64,000 nucleotides of DNA, from positions 29,015-93,014 of the forward strand of contig NZ_QOKV01000023.1 of assembly GCF_008365405.1 (NCBI RefSeq). Direction: 5' to 3'. Shown piece by piece: positions 36,151 to 43,209 of the stretch. The notes beneath the pieces were generated by a model. The model had not been told where the DNA came from. It worked only from the letters and a program-made list of their open reading frames with translations, and did no database searches. The stretch comes from Azospirillum brasilense (lineage in GTDB: Bacteria; Pseudomonadota; Alphaproteobacteria; Azospirillales; Azospirillaceae). Both the position numbers and the translations under genes were made by a program. Within the stretch, counting starts at the first letter, position 1. Each line of letters opens with the position of its first letter.

Positions 36151-37263
36151 ATGCGGGACATCCAGACCATCGGCGGCTTTTCCGTCCGCGAAGCCCGGCC
36201 CGGCGAGCGCCACGCCCTGCTGGCTCTGGTCGCGCGGATCGACGCGGAAAGCGATTTTCTCCTGCGCGAGCCCGGCGAGCGGCCCTTCTGGGCGCGCGAC
36301 CTCGCCGCCTTCCAGGCGTCCGGCAACTCCACCATCTTCGTCGCCGAGGCTGTCGGCAACCATTCCGCGGACCTCGTCGGCTATCTCAGCGCCCATGGCG
36401 GGCGGTTCCGCCGCAACCGCGGCGCGGTGACCTTGGCGGTGGGCGTGCGGCGCGATTGGAACGGGCGCGGCGTCGCCACCGCGCTGTTCGCCGCGGCGGA
36501 GACCTGGGCGCGGCGGACCGGCGCGCACCGGCTGGAACTCACCGTGGCCGAGAGCAACAGCCGCGCCCTGTCCCTTTACGAACGGCTCGGCTTTCTCGAC
36601 GAGGGGCTGATGCGCGACGTTCTGCGCGTCAACGGCGCGTGGCGCAGCGAGCGGCTGATGGGCAAGGTCCTCGGGGCGGAGGGCGTTCCCGAATGGCCGG
36701 TCCCGATGCCCGGCCTGACCGTCGAAGCGCCATTCCAGGCGCGGATCGGGCGGTTGGAAATCCGCCCCGCCCTGCCCGCGGACGCCGCCGCCTACCTCGC
36801 CTACGACCGCGCGGTGCGGAGCGAAACCCACTTCCTGATGCGCAGCGCCGCCGAATCCCTGCCGGATGTCGCGGCGGCCCGGCGCTTCCTTGCCGAACAG
36901 AGGATCGGCGACCGGACAGCCACCCTGCTGGCCGTCGCGGACGGCACCATCGCCGGGTCGCTGTCACTGTGGACCGGCGCCTACGCCCGCACCGCGCACG
37001 AGGCCGGTCTGGGGCTGGCGGTGCGCCGGGACTTCTGGGCGCAGGGCGTCGGCGGACGCTTGATCGTCGCGGCGGAGCTCTGGGCGCAGGCGCGGCGGCT
37101 GCACCGGCTGTCGCTCTGGGTGTTCGGCCACAACAGCCGCGCCCGGCGCTTCTACGCCAAGCATGGCTTCGAGGAGGAGGCGGTGGCCCGCCGCCACAGC
37201 CTGATCGACGGGCGGCTGGCCGACCAGGTGTCGATGGCCAGGCTCTATGGAGCCAAGCCGTAA
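36151..37263 (+). CDS. Tandem GNAT acetyltransferase (two fused domains)
   Basis: A 370-residue protein containing two complete GNAT domains. Domain one (about 8-170) has the acetyl-CoA loop RRDWNGRGVATALF and SRALSLYERLGF; domain two (about 200-365) has RRDFWAQGVGGRLI and SRARRFYAKHGF. Both loops look intact, so this is a duplicated two-site protein. ATG 36151 is preferred to an upstream TTG. Substrate unknown. Confidence 0.85.
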   Translation: MRDIQTIGGFSVREARPGERHALLALVARIDAESDFLLREPGERPFWARDLAAFQASGNSTIFVAEAVGNHSADLVGYLSAHGGRFRRNRGAVTLAVGVRRDWNGRGVATALFAAAETWARRTGAHRLELTVAESNSRALSLYERLGFLDEGLMRDVLRVNGAWRSERLMGKVLGAEGVPEWPVPMPGLTVEAPFQARIGRLEIRPALPADAAAYLAYDRAVRSETHFLMRSAAESLPDVAAARRFLAEQRIGDRTATLLAVADGTIAGSLSLWTGAYARTAHEAGLGLAVRRDFWAQGVGGRLIVAAELWAQARRLHRLSLWVFGHNSRARRFYAKHGFEEEAVARRHSLIDGRLADQVSMARLYGAKP

Positions 37264-37274
37264 AGGAAGGGGCG

Positions 37275-38357
37275 CTACGCCACCCCCGCCGCTGCCGCCG
37301 GACGTCCCGCGACCAACTCCTCGAACCGCGCCAGATAACGTTCCGTCATGCCATCCAGCGAGTAGCGGGCGCGGGCGACGGCGCGGCAGGCGTCGGGGTC
37401 CAAGCCCTCGCAGTCCTCGATGGCGCGGGCCATCTCCTCGGCGTCCTTGACCAGGAAACCGGTGACGCCAGGCTCCACGAGGTCGGCCAGGGCGCCGGTC
37501 GGGAACGCCACCACCGGGGTGCCGCAGGCCAGCGCCTCCAGCGCCGCGACGGGGGTCGGCTCCGACATCAGGCTGGGCGCCAGCAGGCAGCGCGCCGCCC
37601 CCAGCATCCAGCGCTTGCGCCCAAAGCCGATCCGCCCGAGGAAGCGGCGCTTGGGGTCCAGCCGGGGCCGGATCTCTTCCTGAAGGTAGCGCTGCTCCTC
37701 CGCGCCGCGGGACAGGCCGCCGCAGAGAAGAAGCTGCATGTCGATCTGCCGCGCCGCGTCCAGCGCGATGTGGAAACCCATTTCCGGCTCGATGTCGCCC
37801 AGGCAGACGGCGAAGCGGCGCTTTGGCACGCGGATGTGCAGGCGGTCCACCGCCACACCGATCTCCAGCGGCGACAGGAACGTCAGGCCGGGCGAAGCCC
37901 CGCGCACCTGCGCGGCGGACACCGGCTGGAGGTGCAGGTTCGGCCGCGGGGACGTCAGCGCTTCCGGCCGGTAGCGGTCCAGCGGCTGGTAGAGCGTCGC
38001 CAGGACCGGAACGTCCTGCGGCGGCAGCAGGATGTCGAAGTCACGGACATGGAGGTGGACGAGATCCGGCGCATGATCCTCCACCGCCTTGGCGACCACG
38101 GTGGCGACCCGCCTCAGAACGGCGGCCTGCGCCCGCTCGTCCGGCGCCTGCCCATGGGCCCCGCCATGGACGCGCGCCAGCGGGATCAGCGTTCCCGCCA
38201 CCGCCGAATCCTCCGGCGCGATGACGACCGAGCGGTGCCCGGCGCGGACCAGGGCGGCGTCGATGGCGCCGGCCACCTGCTCGGCCGTGCCTTCGTTCTC
38301 CGGATCGGCACCGACCGGGGCGAAAGGCGACGCCACCGTGAGGATGGTCAATCCCAT
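37275..38357 (-). CDS. Glycosyltransferase family 4-like (group 1)
   Basis: A 360-residue GT-B glycosyltransferase. The C-terminal donor-binding motif EPTPVAALEALACGTPVVAF and the closing GFLVKDAEEMARAI are family-4 hallmarks; the acceptor domain is at the N-terminus (VASPFAPVGADPENEGTAEQ). ATG 38357 has GGAGG seven bases upstream. It reads leftward, 401 bp downstream of the CgeB-like gene. The sugar and acceptor are unknown. Confidence 0.86.
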   Translation of the reverse strand: MGLTILTVASPFAPVGADPENEGTAEQVAGAIDAALVRAGHRSVVIAPEDSAVAGTLIPLARVHGGAHGQAPDERAQAAVLRRVATVVAKAVEDHAPDLVHLHVRDFDILLPPQDVPVLATLYQPLDRYRPEALTSPRPNLHLQPVSAAQVRGASPGLTFLSPLEIGVAVDRLHIRVPKRRFAVCLGDIEPEMGFHIALDAARQIDMQLLLCGGLSRGAEEQRYLQEEIRPRLDPKRRFLGRIGFGRKRWMLGAARCLLAPSLMSEPTPVAALEALACGTPVVAFPTGALADLVEPGVTGFLVKDAEEMARAIEDCEGLDPDACRAVARARYSLDGMTERYLARFEELVAGRPAAAAGVA

Positions 38358-38758
38358 CGTGCCGCCTCCAGAAAACGAAGGCCCGAAGGGGCGCCGACGC
38401 TCGGGTGACGTTTTCCAGCCGGCCTGTTCCTGCGCATCACCGCTTCGTTCATCCCATGTCCCTGTGGTGTTATTCATTGGAACTTATTGTCTGACGCACG
38501 CTCTTCTTTCTCTCCGACATCTTGGCGGCCCGGAGAAAAGCCGGAATCGGGACAGTCCTGTTGCCATTGCCCTGTTATTGTTTTCTACGAAAATGCGTCG
38601 CCGGTAACCGGGGTATTGGAAGTGGATCGACTCGCGGAAGGGATAGCCGTCCTGCACCGGGTTGCCGACCTCGGAACCGGGAACCCGACCGGACGGTCAG
38701 GACGCCCAGGGCGGCTTACTTCCAACAGAGGCAAGCCGGGCAACCGGGGAACGTCGGA
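38358..38758. other. Non-coding gap between two glycosyltransferase genes
   Basis: No gene, RNA or clear repeat is supported here. The middle (about 38460-38630) is noticeably richer in A and T than its surroundings and probably holds the promoter of the leftward glycosyltransferase. Confidence 0.5.
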
Positions 38759-39835
38759 TCAATCATCGCCGCCCCCCTTGATGTCGAGGATGGAGCGCAA
38801 TTCCCGCACCCGCCGTTCCGCCGTGTGCTCCTCCAGAACGCGCGACCGCGCGCGCTGGGCCAGCGTGGCGAGATGGCCGCGCGGCAGCATCAACGCCGTG
38901 GTCACGTCGTCGGTTTCCCGCGCGACCAGGATGTCGCGTCCCGGCTCGAAGAAGGCGCCGATCCCCTCCCATTCGTCGGAGATCACCGGAACACCGCAGG
39001 CCGCCGCCTCGAACAGCCGGACGGACGGGCACCAGCCCATCGCCTTCAGGGGCTGGCGCGTCACGTTCAGCGTCAGGGTGGAGGAGCAGAAGAAGGCCGC
39101 GTGCTCCGCCGGCGGCAGATGCCGGACACGCTGGATGTTGGCCCCCCAGGACGCGTCGTCCGGATAGCCGCCGCCGGCCAGGAAGAAGCGCCGCCGTCCC
39201 AGCCGCCGGGCCGGCTCGATGAACAGCGCTTCCAGCGCCGCCCGCCGGTCCTCGACCCAGGCGCCGAGGTGGCAGAGGTCGCCGAGATAGCGCCGTACCG
39301 GATCGGCGGGACGGTGCAGGTCCGGGTCGACCCAGGCGTAGAGCGGTGCCACGAACCGCGCGCCCAATTGCGTCTTCAGCGCCTCCAGCGCCTGCCCACC
39401 GGTGCTGCTCAGCACGGTGTCGAATCCGCCCAGCCCCTCCGGTGGCAGATAGGCCGGCCGCTCCCCCGTTTCGGAACGGGACAGGGTGATGTGCGTGTCG
39501 AGGTCGTAATAGACCGTGCGTTGCGCCTTCGACCCCAGCACGAGGTGGGAGGCCGCCGCTCCGTCCGCACAACCGGAGGTCACCATCGCGACGTCCGCCT
39601 CGTCGGCGTGACGCTGCGCCGCCGCCGCCACATCCTCCCAGCGGTCGTAGAGGAGAAGCTCCCCGCCGGGGATGTCCCACAGGTCGCGGTGCTCCGCGCG
39701 CTCGGGTGTGTCGCGCTCCAGGAAGACGACGCGGTTGCCGCGCCGCGCCAGGGCCTTGACCAGCCCCCGCCACAGGGTGGCGTGCCCGTTGCTCCAGGAG
39801 GAGCTGATGGACTGTCCGAAGATGATGATTTTCAT
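38759..39835 (-). CDS. CgeB-like glycosyltransferase family protein
   Basis: A 358-residue protein starting MKIIIFGQSISSSWSNGHA. The segment FFCSSTLTLNVTRQ and the later SVRLFEAAACGVPVISDEWE match the CgeB-like glycosyltransferase family (DUF3880/Glyco_trans_1_2), found near spore-coat, flagellar and exopolysaccharide glycosylation genes. ATG 39835 was chosen because the family starts with this first strand; the frame is open 159 bp further upstream. Substrate unknown. Confidence 0.85.
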   Translation of the reverse strand: MKIIIFGQSISSSWSNGHATLWRGLVKALARRGNRVVFLERDTPERAEHRDLWDIPGGELLLYDRWEDVAAAAQRHADEADVAMVTSGCADGAAASHLVLGSKAQRTVYYDLDTHITLSRSETGERPAYLPPEGLGGFDTVLSSTGGQALEALKTQLGARFVAPLYAWVDPDLHRPADPVRRYLGDLCHLGAWVEDRRAALEALFIEPARRLGRRRFFLAGGGYPDDASWGANIQRVRHLPPAEHAAFFCSSTLTLNVTRQPLKAMGWCPSVRLFEAAACGVPVISDEWEGIGAFFEPGRDILVARETDDVTTALMLPRGHLATLAQRARSRVLEEHTAERRVRELRSILDIKGGGDD

Positions 39836-40168
39836 GATGTTGGCGCCATGCCTCCGCCCCCGAGCCTCCATCCCGATGGCCCTTCCGGAACAACGTGCTC
39901 CGTCCGATCGTGTTCCGGGCGCCGGACCCGCGCGGAGGGGGTGCCCCAGGGGCCCCCGGCCGGCCGACCTGCCGCTCTCCTGCCGACGCCACACCCTTTG
40001 CGTGTCGATTACAGACCGGACCCAACTATGAACGAATTTGTATAAAAATGTCGTTTAACCACCTAAGAGGGATATGAGATAATAAATTCGTGAAAAAAGA
40101 AAATCATTCACTTGTGTGACAACCCGTCGTCAAAACTCAAAAAACAATCCCAACGCGAAGGACACATC
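39836..40168. other. AT-rich intergenic region before the tail-collar genes
   Basis: 333 bp without a gene. From about 40020 the sequence turns abruptly AT-rich, in contrast to GC-rich flanks, and should carry the promoter of the tail-collar pair. I see no convincing -35/-10 pair or operator. Confidence 0.5.
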
Positions 40169-40942
40169 ATGCGCAAGGCTCTTTTCACCGCCGCGCTTGC
40201 GATGGCAAGCGGGATGGCTCTGTTCAGCACCCCCGCCGCCGCCTGCAACGACGAGGCGTACATCGGCACCGTCTGCACCTTCGCGTTCGACTGGTGCCCC
40301 CGCAATTACATCCCGGCCGATGGCCGGACGCTGGCGGTCCGCGAATATCAGGCGCTGTTCTCCCTGGTCGGCTACCGCTACGGCGGCAACAACGCGGACA
40401 TCTTCGGCATCCCCGACCTGCGCGGCCGCGCCGCCATCGGGTCCGGCACCGGCCCCGGGCTGGCGAACATCGCCATCGGCGCCAAGGTCGGCCAGCAGGA
40501 GCTTCTGCTGTCGGCGGCGCAGGTCCCGCTGCAGCCGCACACCCACACCGCCACCTTCACCGGCACCGGCGGCGGGTCGGGCGGCTCGACCACCGTTCCC
40601 TTCACCGGCACCGTCAGCCTTCCCATCACCAGCGGCGGCAGCCCGGTGTCGGCCCCGACCTCGGGCACCGTCTATCTCGGTGGCACCTCGATCGACGACG
40701 GCGGCGCCGGCAGCACCATCATCGGACCGTACAACACCAGCGGCCCGGCGCCGAGCACGGCCGCCAGCGTCGCCGGAACGGCCAGCGGCACCGTCACGAT
40801 TCCCAACACCGGCATCACCGGCGGCACCGTGGCCGTCGCGCCCGCGTCGGCCGGCGCCACCCAGAAGGTCTCCACCCAGTCCCCGGCGATTGGCCAGACC
40901 ATCTGCATCGTAGCCAATGGCCTGTACCCGAACCGTCCGTAA
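40169..40942 (+). CDS. Secreted phage-tail-collar-domain protein, copy 1
   Basis: A 257-residue protein with a Sec signal peptide (MRKALFTAALAMASG, cleavage near PAAA) followed by a phage tail collar domain: FDWCPRNYIPADGRTLAVRE, then GYRYGGNNADIFGIPDLRGR and the HTHT metal-type motif. The second half is a Gly/Ser/Thr-rich beta region ending TICIVANGLYPNRP. Such collar-domain (MdpB-like) proteins occur in bacteria outside phages; function unknown. GAAGGA precedes the ATG. The next gene, 45 bp downstream, is a near copy. Confidence 0.85.
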   Translation: MRKALFTAALAMASGMALFSTPAAACNDEAYIGTVCTFAFDWCPRNYIPADGRTLAVREYQALFSLVGYRYGGNNADIFGIPDLRGRAAIGSGTGPGLANIAIGAKVGQQELLLSAAQVPLQPHTHTATFTGTGGGSGGSTTVPFTGTVSLPITSGGSPVSAPTSGTVYLGGTSIDDGGAGSTIIGPYNTSGPAPSTAASVAGTASGTVTIPNTGITGGTVAVAPASAGATQKVSTQSPAIGQTICIVANGLYPNRP

Positions 40943-40987
40943 CGGGTTGCTGCCACAAAAGCCCCCTTTCAACGCCGAGGACACATC

Positions 40988-41761
40988 ATGCGCAAGACTC
41001 TTCTCTCCGCCGCCTTTGCGATGACCAGCGGCCTGGCTCTGTTCAGCACCCCCGCCGCCGCCTGCAACGTGGAACCGTACATCGGCACCATCTGCACCTA
41101 CTCGTTCGACTGGTGCCCGCAGGGCTATGTGGTGGCCGACGGCCGCACGCTGACGGTCCGCGAGAACCAGGCACTGTTCGCCCTGATCGGCTACCGCTAC
41201 GGCGGCAACAACGCGGATCTCTTCGGCATCCCCGACCTGCGCGGCCGCGCCGCCATCGGGTCCGGCACCGGCCCCGGGCTGGCGAACATCGCCATCGGCG
41301 CCAAGGTCGGCCAGCAGGAGCTTCTGCTGTCGGCGGCGCAGGTCCCGCTGCAGCCGCACACCCACACCGCCACCTTCACCGGCACCGGCGGCGGCTCGGG
41401 CGGCTCGACCACCGTTCCCTTCACCGGCACCGTCAGCCTGCCCATCACCACCGGCGGCAGCCCGGTGTCGGCCCCGACCTCGGGCACCGTCTATCTCGGT
41501 GGCACCTCGGTCGACGACGGCGGCGCCGGCAGCACCATCATCGGACCGTACAACACCAGCGGCCCGGCGCCGAGCACGGCCGCCAGCGTCGCCGGAACGG
41601 CCAGCGGCACCGTCACGATTCCCAACACCGGCATCACCGGCGGCACCGTGGCCGTCGCACCCGCGTCGGCCGGCGCCACCCAGAAGGTTTCCACCCAGTC
41701 TCCGGCGATCGGGCAGACCGTCTGCATCGCGACCCAGGGGCTGTACCCGAACCGTCCGTAA
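40988..41761 (+). CDS. Secreted phage-tail-collar-domain protein, copy 2
   Basis: A 257-residue paralogue of the preceding gene with the same signal peptide, collar domain and HTHT motif. The N-terminal quarter differs (for example MRKTLLSAAFAMTSG and FDWCPQGYVVADGRTLTVRE), but over about 450 bp of the middle the two genes differ at only about five bases. There is no terminator in the 45-bp spacer, so the pair is probably co-transcribed. A 15-bp stem-loop ends the unit. Recent duplication or gene conversion is inferred. Confidence 0.85.
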   Translation: MRKTLLSAAFAMTSGLALFSTPAAACNVEPYIGTICTYSFDWCPQGYVVADGRTLTVRENQALFALIGYRYGGNNADLFGIPDLRGRAAIGSGTGPGLANIAIGAKVGQQELLLSAAQVPLQPHTHTATFTGTGGGSGGSTTVPFTGTVSLPITTGGSPVSAPTSGTVYLGGTSVDDGGAGSTIIGPYNTSGPAPSTAASVAGTASGTVTIPNTGITGGTVAVAPASAGATQKVSTQSPAIGQTVCIATQGLYPNRP

Positions 41762-41771
41762 CATCGTTGCG

Positions 41772-41801
41772 GGTGGCCTCGTCCCGCGGGATGAGGCCAC
41801 C
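41772..41801. terminator. Near-perfect 30-bp palindrome between convergent genes
   Basis: GGTGGCCTC (41772-41780) and GAGGCCACC (41793-41801) enclose TCCCGCGGGA; the whole is self-complementary except for one G-U pair. It lies 11 bp after tail-collar copy 2 and 11 bp before the convergent HOT stop, so it can act as a bidirectional terminator even without a T-run. Confidence 0.7.
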
Positions 41802-41812
41802 TGCCGGTGCGC

Positions 41813-43120
41813 TCACCAATAGGTCATGGCGTCGGCGTAGAGCCCGCGCAGATCCTCCTCCGTCACCGGGCGGGGAGCGATGGTCAGCAGCCGTTGCTGG
41901 GCCATCGCGCCTCGCACCAGATCCGGAATGTCGGCCGCGCCGTAGCCCAGCGCCGACAGGCCGTTCGGCAGATGGGTGGCGCGCATCATGGCGATCAGCC
42001 GGGCGGCCAGAACGGCGCCGCCGTCCGCCGGGGACACGTCCCGCACCTCCGCCCCCAGCGCCTCGGCGGCGCGCAGATGGCGCTCGGGCTCGGCGGAGCC
42101 GGTGAAGCGGAAGGCGGCCGGGGCGTTCAGCACCACCGAGATGCCGTGCGGCACCATCGGGTTTGCCTTCTCGTAGCCCCGCGCCGTGAAGCGGTGGTTC
42201 ATTCCGGCGACCGAGTAGGACATGGCGTGCGGGATGTGCACCCCCGCGTTGCCGAAGGCCAGCCCGGCCAGCGTCGCCGCGAACATCAGGGCGTCGCGCG
42301 CCTCCTCGTCCGCCGGGTCGTTGACGGCGCGCTCCAGATACTGCCCGCCGAGCCGGATCGCCTGAAGGCTGCCGATGTCCGACCAGGGGTTGGCGCCCTG
42401 GTAGGGCGGGCGCGGGTTGGCCGCGTCGGGCTTGGGGCGGGAGCGGTAGGACCGCGCGGTGTGGCTCTCGATGGCGTGGGTCAGCACGTCGAAGCCGGTG
42501 GAGGCGATGACGCCCGGCGGCAGGCTGTCGATGGTCGCCGGGTCGACCAGCGCCAGATTCGGCCGCAGGTAGCGGGAGGAGATGCCCGTCTTCACCCGCA
42601 TCTCCACATGGTCGAAGATGGCGACGCCGGTCGTCTCGCTGCCGGTGCCGCAGGTCGTCGGGCAGGCGATGTGCGGCTTGACCGGGCCGGGCACCGGGCG
42701 CCCCTCGCCCAGCGGCTTGTTGACGTAGGCGAGGAAGTCCGCCGGGTGGGTGGCGTAGAGGTTGGCCGCCTTGGCCGTGTCGATCACCGACCCGCCGCCG
42801 ATGGAGATATAGCCGTCGAACCGGCCGTCGCGGGCGAAATCCGCCGCCTCCAGGAAGGACGCGCTGGTCGGCTCCACCGCGCATCGGTCGAAGACGGCAA
42901 CGTCCAGCCCCGCCGCCTTCAGCGACTCAAGCGCCGCCGCGAAGGGCGCGATCCCGGCGACATGGGGGTCGGTGAACAGGGCCACCCGGCGCATGCCCAT
43001 GGCCTTGGCGTCGTTCCCCGCCTCCGCCAGCATGCCGCGGCCGAACTTCATCGACGCGGCCTCCACCGTGAAGCCGCTGTCGCCGTTGGGCAGGATGGGA
43101 TGGGCGATGGGGCTGGTCAT
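41813..43120 (-). CDS. Hydroxyacid-oxoacid transhydrogenase (ADHFE1-type)
   Basis: A 435-residue iron-containing alcohol dehydrogenase family member. The segments GNAGVHIPHAMSYSVAGMNH, YEKANPMVPHGISVVLNAPA and LTIAPRPVTEEDLRGLY closely follow the pattern of human ADHFE1, which transfers hydride from 4-hydroxybutyrate to 2-oxoglutarate, giving succinate semialdehyde and D-2-hydroxyglutarate. The nucleotide site is GGGSVIDTAKAANLY; the metal ligands Asp and His fall in GFDVLTHAIESHTAR and later segments. ATG 43120 has GGGAGG nine bases upstream. The physiological role here is unknown. Confidence 0.85.
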   Translation of the reverse strand: MTSPIAHPILPNGDSGFTVEAASMKFGRGMLAEAGNDAKAMGMRRVALFTDPHVAGIAPFAAALESLKAAGLDVAVFDRCAVEPTSASFLEAADFARDGRFDGYISIGGGSVIDTAKAANLYATHPADFLAYVNKPLGEGRPVPGPVKPHIACPTTCGTGSETTGVAIFDHVEMRVKTGISSRYLRPNLALVDPATIDSLPPGVIASTGFDVLTHAIESHTARSYRSRPKPDAANPRPPYQGANPWSDIGSLQAIRLGGQYLERAVNDPADEEARDALMFAATLAGLAFGNAGVHIPHAMSYSVAGMNHRFTARGYEKANPMVPHGISVVLNAPAAFRFTGSAEPERHLRAAEALGAEVRDVSPADGGAVLAARLIAMMRATHLPNGLSALGYGAADIPDLVRGAMAQQRLLTIAPRPVTEEDLRGLYADAMTYW

Positions 43121-43209
43121 GGCTGCGGGCCTCCCTGGTTTTGCTTTTCTGGATTGGTTGCCCACCATCGGAGCGCGGGAGGGGGGCGGCTGTCAACCCG
43201 ACCGTTCGC

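Noticed and set aside
40169..41761. Prophage remnant
   Set aside because: Only collar-domain genes with signal peptides are present; no capsid, terminase, integrase or lysis gene, and flanking genes are ordinary chromosomal ones.
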